Origin: Streptomyces sp. S465
GTDB taxonomy: Bacteria; Actinomycetota; Actinomycetes; Streptomycetales; Streptomycetaceae
DNA: 64,000 nucleotides
Assembly (NCBI RefSeq): GCF_026898115.1
Contig: NZ_CP114036.1
Coordinates: 7,062,001 to 7,126,000 of the forward strand
Direction of reading: 5' to 3'
The notes beneath the pieces are model-generated. The model made no database searches, had not been told where the DNA came from, and worked only from the letters and a program-made list of their open reading frames with translations. Every line of letters starts with the position of its first letter. The first letter of the stretch is position 1. Both the position numbers and the translations under genes were made by a program. Positions 41,396 through 50,100 of the stretch are shown here, in pieces.

Positions 41396-41417
41396 GGTCA
41401 CAGAATGGTCACAAGAG
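41396..41417 (+). promoter_or_regulatory. PHO-box-like direct repeat
   Basis: GGTCACAGAAT is followed directly by GGTCACAAGAG, two 11-bp units starting with GGTCACA. Streptomyces PhoP sites are 11-bp direct repeats whose conserved start is close to GTTCACC. Two units are the minimum for binding. The match is suggestive only. Confidence 0.35.
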
Positions 41418-41507
41418 GGACGGCCCGGCGTTGCCTTCCACTGCGACCGTGGCGCCCGTTCGCGTCTCCGGGACCTCGTTCGCGTCCCCGGGGCACCGGA
41501 CACGTCC

Positions 41508-41622
41508 ACCGACACATCCACCCGACACGCGGCCCCGACACGTCCACCCGACACGCGTCCACCGACATCACATCCACCCGGCGCGTCCACCCGACACATC
41601 CACCGACACGTCTCTCCCGACC
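41508..41622 (+). repeat. CCACCCGACAC-type tandem repeats
   Basis: Roughly ten imperfect 11-14-bp units (TCCACCGACACA, TCCACCCGACACG and variants) fill the region up to about 25 bases before the methyltransferase ATG. They would form a low-structure 5' leader. Confidence 0.65.
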
Positions 41623-41648
41623 GCCGCCACCGACGAACAGAGAGCCAC

Positions 41649-42563
41649 ATGACGGTCACCACCGCCCCCGCGGCCCAGCGTCCCCGCAACCTCAACGACG
41701 TCAAGGGCTGGTTCCCCAGCCTCGACCAAGTGCTGTTCGACCGCTTCCTGAGCCGTCAGGAGCGCCTCGGACAGCACGGGGACCTGATGGAGATGGGCGT
41801 CTACATGGGCAAGAGCGCCATCTTCACCGCCGCCTATCTGCGGTCGCACGAGCGGTTCACGGTCTGCGACCTCTTCGACGGGGAGGCGCCGGACGAGAAG
41901 AACGCGGCGGAGGCGCGCAAGTCGTACTCCACCCTCACCCGCACCGCCTTCGAGCAGAACTACCTGGCGTTCTGGAACGAGCTGCCGTACGTCATCCAGG
42001 GCCCGACCTCCGTCGTGCCCGACCACGTCGGCGCGGACACCTGCCGCTTCATCCACGTGGACGCCTCGCATCTGTACGAGCACGTGGCGGGCGACATCGA
42101 CACCGCGCACACCGCGCTGGTGTCCGACGGGCTCGTCGTCCTCGACGACTTCCGCTCCGAGCACACCCCCGGGGTGGCCGCCGCGGCCTGGGAGGCGGTG
42201 TTCACCCGGGGCCTGCGGCCCATCTGCCTGTCCACGCAGAAGCTCTACGGCACTTGGGGCGACCCGGAGCCGATCCAGGACGAGCTGCTCGCGGACGAGG
42301 AGTGGCGCAAGGGGATGCACACCAGCGTGCAGGAGATCGCGGGCCGGAGGGTGCTGCGGTTCTCGGGGAAGCCCGCCAACCCGGCCGCGCCCCCGTCCCG
42401 CTACGCCCATGAGCCGCGTGACCCCGCCCCGGCGCCGCGCCCCGCCCCCACCGCACCGGGGCCCGCCCGTCCCGCCACACGCCGTCCCACCACGGTCCGG
42501 CGGATCGCCGCCGACGTCCTCCCGCCGGTCGTCACCCGTGCGATCCGCCGCCGCAGGGGGTAG
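41649..42563 (+). CDS. class I SAM methyltransferase (Methyltransf_24 / TylF-like)
   Basis: A 304-residue protein. NLNDVKGWFPSLDQVLFDRF precedes the SAM-site strand GDLMEMGVYMGKSAIFTAAY at about 45-65. RFTVCDLFDGEAPDE carries the acidic residue, and RFIHVDASHLYEHVAGDIDT plus LVSDGLVVLDDFRSEHTPG match the O-methyltransferase/cephalosporin-hydroxylase-like group. The last 60 residues are Pro/Ala/Arg-rich. It may methylate a sugar or glycolipid with the epimerase, but the substrate is unknown. After its stop are three CACCGGGCCG units. Confidence 0.75.
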   Translation: MTVTTAPAAQRPRNLNDVKGWFPSLDQVLFDRFLSRQERLGQHGDLMEMGVYMGKSAIFTAAYLRSHERFTVCDLFDGEAPDEKNAAEARKSYSTLTRTAFEQNYLAFWNELPYVIQGPTSVVPDHVGADTCRFIHVDASHLYEHVAGDIDTAHTALVSDGLVVLDDFRSEHTPGVAAAAWEAVFTRGLRPICLSTQKLYGTWGDPEPIQDELLADEEWRKGMHTSVQEIAGRRVLRFSGKPANPAAPPSRYAHEPRDPAPAPRPAPTAPGPARPATRRPTTVRRIAADVLPPVVTRAIRRRRG

Positions 42564-42764
42564 GACCGCCCCGGACCGGACTGTCGCACCGGGCCGCACC
42601 GGGCCGCACCGGGGCCCGTTCGTTATGCGCTTCCTGTATGGCGGGGTGCGAAACAGGTCTTGGACGCCCCAGCGCAGACGGCTGTTGACTCGATGGTGTC
42701 CGGCCGGGACCGCCCGGCCGGGCCGAGCATCAGAAGCCGATTCCACAGATGGGGTGTGTCCGCC

Positions 42765-43508
42765 ATGGGCAAGTACGACGGTAAGCATGTCGTGATCACG
42801 GGAGGCAGCAGCGGTTTTGGTCTGGCCACCGCCCAGCTGCTCGTGGAGGAAGGGGCGCGCGTCCTGATCACCGGGCGCAACCAGGCCACCCTGGACGCCG
42901 CCCGCGACCAGCTCGGCGACAACGCGATCGCGGTCCGCAGCGACGCGGCGTCGCTGCCCGACATCGACGCGCTGGCCGACCGGGTGAAGGCCGAATTCGG
43001 CACGGTGGACGCCCTGTTCGCCAATGCCGGGGTCAACGGTTTCGCGCCGTTCGAGGAGACCAGCGAGGAGCTCTTCGACCAGCTGCTGACCATCAACGCC
43101 AAGGGCCCCTACTTCACGGTGCAGAAGCTGGTTCCGCTGCTGGCCGAGGGCAGCGGCGTGGTGCTCACCACCTCGGTCGCGAACGTGCTGGGCCTGCCCG
43201 CGCTCAGCGCGTACGCGGCCAGCAAGGCGGCGCTGCGCTCCATGACCCGCGGCCTGGCCCGGGAGCTGCTCCCGCGGAAGATCCGCGTCAACGCGGTCAG
43301 CCCCGGCCCGATCGACTCCGGAATCCTGGAGAAGTCGATGCCCAAGGAGGCGGCCGAGCAGACGAAGGCACAGATGGCCGCGGACAACCCGATGCTGCGC
43401 ATGGGCACCCCCGCCGAGGTCGCCAGGGCGGTCGCGTTCCTCGCGTTCGACGCCACCTTCACCACGGGCGCCGAACTCGCCGTGGACGGCGGCGGCTCCC
43501 AGATCTGA
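42765..43508 (+). CDS. short-chain dehydrogenase/reductase
   Basis: A 247-residue classical SDR. Cofactor motif VVITGGSSGFGLATAQLL (TGxxxGxG) with LITGRNQATLD suggests NADP preference. NAG motif FANAGVNGF, catalytic Ser in LTTSVANVLG, and YAASK with the catalytic Tyr and Lys are all in place. The ending TTGAELAVDGGGSQI is typical. The substrate is unknown. It appears to be a single-gene unit. Confidence 0.9.
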   Translation: MGKYDGKHVVITGGSSGFGLATAQLLVEEGARVLITGRNQATLDAARDQLGDNAIAVRSDAASLPDIDALADRVKAEFGTVDALFANAGVNGFAPFEETSEELFDQLLTINAKGPYFTVQKLVPLLAEGSGVVLTTSVANVLGLPALSAYAASKAALRSMTRGLARELLPRKIRVNAVSPGPIDSGILEKSMPKEAAEQTKAQMAADNPMLRMGTPAEVARAVAFLAFDATFTTGAELAVDGGGSQI

Positions 43509-43809
43509 CCGCCCGTCCACCGTCCTTACCGCCGCCGCAGCGCCGGGTGGTCCGCCACCACCGTGCACGCGCGGCGGCGGTGGCGGAGTCGGAGACCGCG
43601 CGTGCGGCCTCTTCGGCGCGGCACCTGGAGTGTCCGGCCCGGCACCTGGACTGTCCGGCCCGGCGTCGTAGCCGTGCCCGTCACCCCCCCGGCCCCGACC
43701 TGATCCACTGCCCATACCGTGTCTCCGTAAATCGATGCGGCATCTCGACGAGAGATGCCTCCGGGGGACATTGGGGCATGAGGGTCTGTACTTGGAAAGG
43801 ATGGCCGTA
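43509..43809. other. spacer upstream of the lipoprotein gene
   Basis: No gene is seen in these 301 bases. Two 20-21-bp tandem copies of GGCACCTGGASTGTCCGGCCC lie near 43620-43661. The final 70 bases are less GC-rich and hold the lipoprotein's ribosome site GGAAAGG. Confidence 0.4.
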
Positions 43810-44415
43810 ATGGTGTCAAAGCGCTCTGCGGAGAGGACCGTCGGCTGGATCGCCGGGGCCGCGGTGGTAGCGGTGGTCACGGGTGTCACAGGGTGCTCGA
43901 ACAACACGAGCTCCACCACCGAGAAGAAGCCGACCGCGGACAGCTCGGCCACGGCCGACGCGAAGAAGGAGGCCGCACAGCCCGCGGCCGCCCGCCAGTC
44001 CGCGGAGGGCGCGGTTGCCGAGTGGGTCACCGCGATCATCAAGAACCAGCCGACGCGGGCGTGCCTGGTGATGGCGGACACCGATGCGTCCCCGGTGCGG
44101 GTCGGCAGCGCCTCGATGTGCAACAGCGACCAGCCCGATGTGCGGAAAATGAAGGAGAGCATCGGGAGGCTCCGCGAGTCGTTCACGCCCAAGCCCGCCA
44201 CGAGTGACCCGAAGGTGGAGGTCGCGCAGGCCCCGGTCACCGGCGACAAGGCGGTGGTTCCCGCCAACAAGGTCACCATCGACGGGCAGACCCTCGACAA
44301 GGTCATCCTGTCCAACTCCACCGGGCTGACGTCAGGACAGCTGGACGTCAAGGTGAAGGCGTCCGAGATCAACAACGCCTGGTACGTGACCGATTTCGAT
44401 CTCAGCGTCGGATAG
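43810..44415 (+). CDS. putative lipoprotein
   Basis: A 201-residue exported protein. After the basic start VSKRSAERTVGW, the hydrophobic segment AGAAVVAVVTGVTGC ends in a lipobox with Cys, followed by a Ser/Thr/Lys linker. The mature domain (AVAEWVTAIIKNQPTRACLV, KVEVAQAPVTGDKAVVP, ITLDKVILSNS-like TLDKVILSNSTGL, WYVTDFDLSVG) resembles small extracellular folds with a repeated beta pattern and two Cys. No family is named. GGAAAGG lies nine bases before ATG 43810, favouring it over the ATG at 43801. Confidence 0.8.
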   Translation: MVSKRSAERTVGWIAGAAVVAVVTGVTGCSNNTSSTTEKKPTADSSATADAKKEAAQPAAARQSAEGAVAEWVTAIIKNQPTRACLVMADTDASPVRVGSASMCNSDQPDVRKMKESIGRLRESFTPKPATSDPKVEVAQAPVTGDKAVVPANKVTIDGQTLDKVILSNSTGLTSGQLDVKVKASEINNAWYVTDFDLSVG

Positions 44416-44522
44416 TGCCGTAACCGGGAGTCCCGCCGGGCTGGGGGCCAGGCTGCTGTTCGCAGCGGCCTGCCACCCCGGCGCATGGACGCGGTCGCGC
44501 CGCCGGCAGCCGCTCGGCTCGC

Positions 44523-45332
44523 TTACCGCCGCGGCTTGCCGGGCAGAGGGCAGAACCGGGTGCCCCCTTCGACCGCAACGGTAAGCCCGGGGGCGATCTC
44601 GGTGAACCCCGCGTCGCGCACCACCGGCAGCCCGCTCCTGGTGAGTTCGTCCCACCGCTCGGCCGACGCCGTACGCACCGCCAGCGGGAACCCGGCCCCG
44701 CGCCAGGCCGCCCGCGCCGCGTCGTCCAGCTCCCACCAGGCCAGCTGCGCGCCGTGCCCGGCCTGGGCCATGGCCTTGCCCGCCGACATCCGCACATGGG
44801 GGCTCAGCCACAGCACCGGACCGGTGAGATCGGGGGCGGCCGGCGGCTCGGGGTCGTCCAGGTCGGTGCCGGAGACCTGGAGCTTGGCCAGCTCCTTGGG
44901 CCAGCCGTCCAGCGGCACCGGCGGGAACACCCGCACCTCGGCGGCCGACGGGGACCCGTCCCCGTCCTCGGCCGTGGCAGCGGCCGCGGCCGAGGCGGGG
45001 GTCCGGCCCGTGACCGTGATGCCCGGCAGCCCGGCCGCGCGCCGCCAGTCCGCGCCGCGCGCCCGCCGTACGACCTTGCGGATCCGGGCGTCCTGCCAGT
45101 CCCGTACGGCCTGGGCCCACTCGCCGCCCTCGGCCGTCGCCCGCTCGTCCGACAGCAGCACCAGCACCGCCCGCGCCGCCGTCTCCAGGGCGTCCGTACG
45201 GGTCGGGGGCGCGGCCTTCTCGATCCGGACCACCATGGGCAGGACGAACTGCGGCGCGGCGTCCCGGTCGGACTCGGCGTGCCGGAAGGGGCTGGTGCGG
45301 GGGCTGGGGGTATCGGTCTCGGTGCTGGTCAC
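44523..45332 (-). CDS. peptidyl-tRNA hydrolase (PTH2-like) domain protein
   Basis: A 269-residue protein whose C-terminal half carries a PTH2-like domain: LWLSPHVRMSAGKAMAQAGHGAQLAWWEL (the KxxAQxxHA motif), ERWDELTRSGLPVVRDAG and EIAPGLTVAVEGGTR. The N-terminal half (FVLPMVVRIEKAAPPTRTDA) is actinobacterial and less clear. PTH2 enzymes free tRNA from stalled peptidyl-tRNA, while the main enzyme Pth is separate, so this is an accessory or divergent member. GTG start, divergent from the membrane protein at 45487. Confidence 0.8.
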   Translation of the reverse strand: MTSTETDTPSPRTSPFRHAESDRDAAPQFVLPMVVRIEKAAPPTRTDALETAARAVLVLLSDERATAEGGEWAQAVRDWQDARIRKVVRRARGADWRRAAGLPGITVTGRTPASAAAAATAEDGDGSPSAAEVRVFPPVPLDGWPKELAKLQVSGTDLDDPEPPAAPDLTGPVLWLSPHVRMSAGKAMAQAGHGAQLAWWELDDAARAAWRGAGFPLAVRTASAERWDELTRSGLPVVRDAGFTEIAPGLTVAVEGGTRFCPLPGKPRR

Positions 45333-45486
45333 GCGCCCAGTCTGCCAGGACCGCGGGAGGGGCCGCCGGACAGGCCGCGGGAGAGGCCGCGCGGGGCGGG
45401 GGAGTGGCTGGTGCGGGTGTGCGTCACCAGCGAGCCCGTTGCGGCGTCGCTCCTGCGCCGCGGCGGCGTCGGTGGGGCCGGGCCGG

Positions 45487-45912
45487 GTGCACCTTGCCTC
45501 CGTGCTGACCGCGCTGGGCGCCGCGCTGGTGCTCGGCACCGCCGGGACGCTGTTCGTCGCGGCCGTCAGCGATCCGCACGGTGCGGACCACCGGCACCGG
45601 GTCCCCGTGCCGGAGGCGACCGTCGCCGGACTGCTCGCCGCGGTCGCGTGCGCCCTGCTCGGCGCGGCCGTCGGCGCGCTGTGCGACCGGCCGCTGCTGC
45701 GCCGCCCCGGCTGGGCGATCCCCTCCACCCTGGGCGCCGCGCTGCTGGTGTCGGTGGCCGGCGCCTCGCCCGCGAACGCCGCCGTGTCGGGGCTGGTCGA
45801 CGGCTCGCACAGCGGCACCGTGCCGATGCCGCTGCTGCCCCTGGCCCTGACCGGCGCGGCCGCCGCCGGGGCGACCGCGCCGGCCTGCGCGCTCAGCTCT
45901 CGCCGGTCGTAG
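45487..45912 (+). CDS. small polytopic membrane protein
   Basis: A 141-residue protein with four hydrophobic helices (VLTALGAALVLGTAGTLFVA, VAGLLAAVACALLGAAVGAL, IPSTLGAALLVSVAGASP, PLALTGAAAAGATAPACA). No family recognised. GTG 45487 is chosen because the first helix begins right after it. It is followed ten bases later by a small zinc-ribbon protein gene. Confidence 0.6.
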   Translation: MHLASVLTALGAALVLGTAGTLFVAAVSDPHGADHRHRVPVPEATVAGLLAAVACALLGAAVGALCDRPLLRRPGWAIPSTLGAALLVSVAGASPANAAVSGLVDGSHSGTVPMPLLPLALTGAAAAGATAPACALSSRRS

Positions 45913-45922
45913 AGTTCGGGTC

Positions 45923-46075
45923 ATGGACGACCGTACGGACCTTCCCGAGGGCCCGCCGTACGCCGACTGCGTGCGGTGCGGCGAGCCCACCGAGTACCCC
46001 GCCTCGCGCCCCGGAGCGACGCTGTGTCCCGTCTGCGAATGGCAGGAGGCCCAGCGCACCGCCTGCTCCGGCTAG
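45923..46075 (+). CDS. small zinc-ribbon-like protein
   Basis: A 50-residue protein, MDDRTDLPEGPPYADCVRCG and so on, with two Cys pairs (CVRCGE at about 16-21 and CPVCEW at about 35-40) arranged like a zinc ribbon. The frame has the normal GC3 bias. It follows the membrane-protein gene by ten bases and may be cotranscribed. Small CxxC proteins of this kind are common in actinobacteria, with no known role. Confidence 0.7.
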   Translation: MDDRTDLPEGPPYADCVRCGEPTEYPASRPGATLCPVCEWQEAQRTACSG

Positions 46076-46096
46076 GCGTAGGCGGCGGTCATAACC

Positions 46097-47518
46097 CTAG
46101 TGGCGCCAGGGCCCGGTCACCGCGAAGGTGGTGCCCGGGGTGTAGCAGTTCACGTACATCGTGCGGCGGTCCGGCGCGAAGGTGACGCCCGCGAACTCAC
46201 CCCACTCGGGGTCCTTCGGTGTGCCGCCCGCCGCGGCAGCGGCTGATGGCACAGCCTGCCGATTGCGTGCCATCGGGTAGACCTCGCCGTGCCGGGTCAG
46301 CCCGAAGACGTGCTGGGCGCCGTTGCCGTCCTCACAGACCATCAGGCCGCCGCTGGGCGCCAGCGTGATGTTGTCCGGGGACTCACCGGGCAGCTGGACA
46401 TCCGTCTCGGGGCCGAAGACGATCACCAGCGTGAGGCGCCGCCGGTCGGGGTCGTACCGCCAGATCTGGCCGAAGTGGTCGGCCGCCGAGCCGTCCGCGC
46501 TCTTGGCGAAGCTGGAGACGAAGTAGACCGACGAGCCGCCCCAGTAGCACCCCTCCAGCTTCTGGGCGTGGGTGATGCCTCCGGGGCCGAAGTCCTGGAA
46601 GCGGATGGGGGTCTGCCGGGCGAGCGGGTCGGGCACGTCCACCCATTCGACGCGGTCGAAAGCGGTGCCCGGCTCCTGGATGGTGGACAGATCGGGCACT
46701 CCCGGCACGCGCAGCGCCTGGAGTTCCCCGCCGGCCCGCAGCGAGCCGATGCCGCCGAGCGGCTTCTTGGGCCGGAAGCGGTAGAAGAGCCCGAAGGGTC
46801 TCTCGAAGGCGTCCTCGGTCTCGTAGACGACGCCGCTGCGCGGATCGACGGCGATGGCCTCGTGCTGGAAGCGGCCCATGGCGGTGAGCGGCACGGCGCC
46901 GGTGCGGCGCGGATCGTAGGGGTCGACCTCGAAGATGAAGCCGTGGTCCTTGGCGTAGCCGTTGGTGCCCGCCCGGTCCTCGGTCTCCTCGCAGGTCAGC
47001 CAGGTGTGCCAGGGGGTGGGCCCGCCCGCGCAGTTGACCGCGGTGCCCGCGATGGCCACCCGCTCGGACAGTACGCGGTTGCCGGAGCCGAGTTCCAGGG
47101 CGGTGCAGCCGCCCAGCCCCATCGGGTCGTAGGTGAGGCCCTCCACGGCCGGGACGCGGAACGCGGCGTTCGGACGGTTCTCGTGGTTGCGGACCAGATG
47201 CGTCGTACGCCCCTGGCGGCCGTCGGCGCGGCCGGGGAAGGCGGCCATGCCGTCGCAGTGGCTGGGGACCTTGCCCTCGCCGGAGCGCAGTTCGTCGCCC
47301 TCGCGGGAGAGCACCCGGTAGCGGAACCCCTCGGGGAGGTCCAGCAGACCGTCGGGGTCGGGGACGAGGGGGCCGTAGCCGCCCTGGCCGAGCGGCCGGG
47401 GGTCCGGTGTGGCGGCCGCGGCGGTGCCGGCGAACAGTTCGGGGATGCTGCCGGTGAAGGCGATGGAGGCCCCCAGCGCGCCGGTGCGCCCGAGAACCTG
47501 ACGTCGTGTCGCTGACAT
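46097..47518 (-). CDS. Tat-exported PhoX/DUF839 family protein
   Basis: A 473-residue protein with a twin-arginine signal (SATRRQVLGRTGALGASIAF, cleaved near AGTAAAA). The mature part is the DUF839 beta-propeller of PhoX-type phosphatases: THLVRNHENRP, LGGCTALEL, CAGGPTPWHTWLTCEET with the metal-ligand Cys/Glu pattern, HEAIAVDPRSGVVYETED, GGITHAQKLEGCYWGGSSVY, SPDNITLAPSGGLMVCEDGN and AGVTFAPDRRTMYVNCYTPG. PhoX enzymes need Ca and Fe. Actual phosphatase activity is unproven, and no PHO box was seen upstream. GGGAGTTACCGC precedes ATG 47518. Confidence 0.88.
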   Translation of the reverse strand: MSATRRQVLGRTGALGASIAFTGSIPELFAGTAAAATPDPRPLGQGGYGPLVPDPDGLLDLPEGFRYRVLSREGDELRSGEGKVPSHCDGMAAFPGRADGRQGRTTHLVRNHENRPNAAFRVPAVEGLTYDPMGLGGCTALELGSGNRVLSERVAIAGTAVNCAGGPTPWHTWLTCEETEDRAGTNGYAKDHGFIFEVDPYDPRRTGAVPLTAMGRFQHEAIAVDPRSGVVYETEDAFERPFGLFYRFRPKKPLGGIGSLRAGGELQALRVPGVPDLSTIQEPGTAFDRVEWVDVPDPLARQTPIRFQDFGPGGITHAQKLEGCYWGGSSVYFVSSFAKSADGSAADHFGQIWRYDPDRRRLTLVIVFGPETDVQLPGESPDNITLAPSGGLMVCEDGNGAQHVFGLTRHGEVYPMARNRQAVPSAAAAAGGTPKDPEWGEFAGVTFAPDRRTMYVNCYTPGTTFAVTGPWRH

Positions 47519-47574
47519 GCGGTAACTCCCTGCTGGCGGACAGAGAATATGACCGCATGTGTGTATCACGCCCG

Positions 47575-47990
47575 CAGACGCGCGGGAACCACGTGCGCGC
47601 GTCATGCGCGTGACGGCGGGTACGCCCGCGTCATGCGCGCCGGCGCATGGGAGCCCCTGCGTCACGCGTTCCGGCGCACGCGAACTCCTGCGTCACGCGT
47701 CCCTACGCATGGGAACTTCTGCGTTACGCGTTCCGGCGCACGGGAGCCTCTGCCTCATGCGCGTCGCCGCACGGGAACCCTTGCGCCATGCGCGCCGCGG
47801 CACGCAAACCCGTGCGTTACGCGTTCCGACACACGCGAACCCCTGCCTCATGCGCGCCGGCGCATGGGAACCCCTGCGTCACGCGTGCCGACGCACGCAA
47901 ACCCCTGCGTCACGCGTGCCGACGCACGGGAACTCCCGCGTCATGCGCGCCGACGCACCGGAACCATGTGTGTCACGCGCAACCGGTGCG
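47575..47990. repeat. 31-bp tandem repeat array, about 13 units
   Basis: The spacer between the PhoX-like start and the zapE stop (47519-48007) is almost filled by units of about 31 bp close to GCGCACGGGAACC followed by CCTGCGTCACGCGTNCCG. Units alternate between TGCGTCACGCG and TGCGTCATGCG versions and differ at a few positions. There are no spacers, so it is not CRISPR. Because 31 is not a multiple of three, all frames stay open with a 31-residue repeat; those frames are not taken as genes. Nothing else is seen in this spacer. Confidence 0.9.
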
Positions 47991-48007
47991 GCGGGGGAGC
48001 CACCCGC

Positions 48008-49135
48008 TCAGCTGCTCTCCGGCGCGTCGGCCAGTTCCTTCGCGTCCCGGGCGAGCGCAGTGAGCCGGGAGATCGCCCGGAAGTACTTCTTCCGGTAGCC
48101 GCCGTTCAGCATCTCCTCGCTGAAGAGCCGGTCGAACGGCACCCCGGAGGCCAGCACCGGCACCTCGCGGTCGTAGAGCCGGTCGGCCAGCACCACCAGC
48201 CGCAGCGCGGTCGACTGGTCGGGGACCGGGCCGACCCCGGTCAGGCAGACCGCCTGGATGCCGTCGCACATCGCGCCGTAGCGGCTCGGATGTACCCGGG
48301 ACAGGTGCTCCAGCAGGGCGGGGAAGGCGTCCAGCGAGGCGCCCGGGACGCGGTGCGCCGCCCGGGTGACCGTGTCGTCGGAGTGCGGGGCGGGGGCCGC
48401 GGGCAGACCGCGGTGGCGGTAGTCCTCGCCGTCGATGCGCAGCGTCCGGAAGTGGGCGGACAGCCCCTGGATCTCGCGCAGGAAGTCGGCCGCGGCGAAC
48501 CGGCCCTCACCGAGCTTGCCGGGCAGCGTGTTGGACGTCGCGGCGAGCGCCACGCCCGCCTCGACCAGCTTGCCCAGCAGCGTGGAGACCAGAACGGTGT
48601 CGCCCGGGTCGTCCAGCTCGAACTCGTCGATGCACAGCAGCCGGTGATCGCTCAGGGTGCGCACGGTCTGCTGGAAGCCCAGCGCGCCGACCAGGTTCGT
48701 CAGCTCCACGAAGGTGCCGAACGCCTTCAGCTCGGGGGCGGCCGGGGTGGCGTGCCACAGGGAGGCCAGCAGATGGGTCTTGCCGACGCCGTAGCCGCCG
48801 TCGAGGTACATCCCGCGCGGGCCGTCGGCCGCGGCGGCGGGCTTGGTCTCCCGGCGGAACCAGTGCCTGCGGCGACCGCCCTTCGTGTCCCGCCCGCCGC
48901 CCAGCCGTGCGGCGAAGGCGCGCAGCGCCTCGACCGCCTCGGCCTGGCTGGGCTGGTCGCGGTCGGTGATGTAGTTGTCGAAGCTCACGGTGGCGAAGCG
49001 GGGCGGCGGCACCATCTCGGCGACCAGGCGCTCCGCCGGAACCTGCGGCGCACGGGCGGTGAGGGCGGCTGGGGCTGCGGGGGCTTCGGCGGCTATGCGG
49101 CCTGCCGAGCCGGATGAGGTGGTTGGTGCAGACAC
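48008..49135 (-). CDS. zapE: AFG1/ZapE-like ATPase
   Basis: A 375-residue P-loop ATPase. PRFATVSFDNYITDRDQPSQ is the family start, GMYLDGGYGVGKTHLLASLW the Walker A, LLCIDEFELDDPGDT the Walker B, and ALAATSNTLPGKLGEGRF sensor 1. ZapE/AFG1 proteins act in cell division in proteobacteria and in mitochondrial protein quality control; the role in Streptomyces is unclear. GTG 49135 has no Shine-Dalgarno, so the mRNA may be leaderless. It is divergent from the RibD-like gene by 67 bases. Confidence 0.85.
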   Translation of the reverse strand: MSAPTTSSGSAGRIAAEAPAAPAALTARAPQVPAERLVAEMVPPPRFATVSFDNYITDRDQPSQAEAVEALRAFAARLGGGRDTKGGRRRHWFRRETKPAAAADGPRGMYLDGGYGVGKTHLLASLWHATPAAPELKAFGTFVELTNLVGALGFQQTVRTLSDHRLLCIDEFELDDPGDTVLVSTLLGKLVEAGVALAATSNTLPGKLGEGRFAAADFLREIQGLSAHFRTLRIDGEDYRHRGLPAAPAPHSDDTVTRAAHRVPGASLDAFPALLEHLSRVHPSRYGAMCDGIQAVCLTGVGPVPDQSTALRLVVLADRLYDREVPVLASGVPFDRLFSEEMLNGGYRKKYFRAISRLTALARDAKELADAPESS

Positions 49136-49202
49136 GAATATCCAGGGTAGTCGCTCTTCACCCGAGCGCCGTCCGAGAGGGAGGCATGTCACACTGCGGC
49201 CT

Positions 49203-50042
49203 ATGCGACGCCTGTTCCCCCCGCCTACCGCAACGCCCGCCGAAACCTCCGCCGAAACCTCTGCCGACACCTCTGTGTTTACCGATGTGTTTGCCGAAGA
49301 CCGTGAATGGGGCCTCGACGAACTGGCCGACGCCTATGCGTATCCGGACCCGCCGTACGGCCCCTCCGGCGTCTGTCTGCGCGCCAACATGGTGTCCTCG
49401 CTGGACGGGGCGGCCCATCACGGCGGCCGGTCGAAGCCCCTGTCCTCCGACGCGGACATGCGGATCTTCGGGGTGCTGCGCGGACTCGCCGACGCCGTGG
49501 TGGTGGGCGCGGAAACCGTGCGCCGCGAGGGCTATCGGCCGGCGCGCGCCCGTAAGGCGTTCGCCGAGCGCCGGGCGGCGCTCGGCCAGGGACCCGTGCC
49601 CGCGATCGCCGTGGTGAGCGCGAGCCTGGACCTGGACTTCTCGCGGCCGCTGTTCACCGAGCCGCTGGTCCCCACGATCGTGATCACGGGCGCGGCGGCC
49701 TCGCAGGAGCGGGTGAAGCAGGCCCGTGCGGCGGGGGCCGAGGTGGTGCTCGCCGGGGCGGGGCCGTCCGGGCGGGTCGACGCGGCGGCGGTCGTGACCG
49801 CGCTCAAGGAGCTCGGCCACACCCGGCTGCTCACCGAGGGCGGCCCCACGCTGCTGGGGCAGTTCACCGCGGCCGGGGTACTGGACGAGCTGTGCCTGGC
49901 GGTGGCTCCCCTGATCGCCGCGGGGGACGCCAAGCGGATCGTGGACGGACCCGGGCTGGCGGAACCGGAGCAGTTCGCTCTCGCTTCCATCTTGGAGGAA
50001 GCCGGATTTCTTTTCACCCGCTACCGTCGGATTTACCAATAA
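49203..50042 (+). CDS. RibD C-terminal-type pyrimidine reductase family protein
   Basis: A 279-residue protein of the dihydrofolate-reductase-like RibD-C family. The core starts with PYGPSGVCLRANMVSSLDGA, then SSDADMRIFGVLRGLADAVV, VGAETVRREGY, and the NADPH-site-like LLTEGGPTLLGQF; it ends LAVAPLIAAGDAKRIVDGPG with LFTRYRR. The N-terminus has an ETSAETSADTS repeat. It may reduce a riboflavin-type or other pyrimidine; stand-alone members are often of unknown substrate. It is the first of a plus-strand series leading to murC. Confidence 0.8.
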   Translation: MRRLFPPPTATPAETSAETSADTSVFTDVFAEDREWGLDELADAYAYPDPPYGPSGVCLRANMVSSLDGAAHHGGRSKPLSSDADMRIFGVLRGLADAVVVGAETVRREGYRPARARKAFAERRAALGQGPVPAIAVVSASLDLDFSRPLFTEPLVPTIVITGAAASQERVKQARAAGAEVVLAGAGPSGRVDAAAVVTALKELGHTRLLTEGGPTLLGQFTAAGVLDELCLAVAPLIAAGDAKRIVDGPGLAEPEQFALASILEEAGFLFTRYRRIYQ

Positions 50043-50100
50043 CTTATACAAAACGCCTGTTAACCCGTGAAAAGCAGTGCGAAGGAGAAGGGCATCCGCC

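Larger units (their letters stand above)
41310..41648. other. divergent spacer, epimerase / methyltransferase
   Basis: These 339 bases hold no gene. They contain a PHO-box-like 11-bp direct repeat (41396-41417) and, from 41508 to 41622, about ten imperfect TCCACCCGACAC-type tandem units just before the methyltransferase start. Confidence 0.5.

Noticed and set aside
41568..44486. 972-codon minus-strand frame
   Set aside because: Antisense to the methyltransferase, SDR and lipoprotein genes, all of which have clear motifs on the plus strand.
47519..47575. PHO box upstream of the PhoX-like gene
   Set aside because: No 11-bp direct repeat resembling GTTCACC could be found there.
47575..47990. 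CRISPR array
   Set aside because: Units follow one another directly with no unique spacers, and no cas genes are near.
47559..48098. Open frames in all three plus frames coding 31-residue repeats
   Set aside because: The 31-bp repeat simply lacks stops in any frame. There is no consistent codon bias and no ribosome site.
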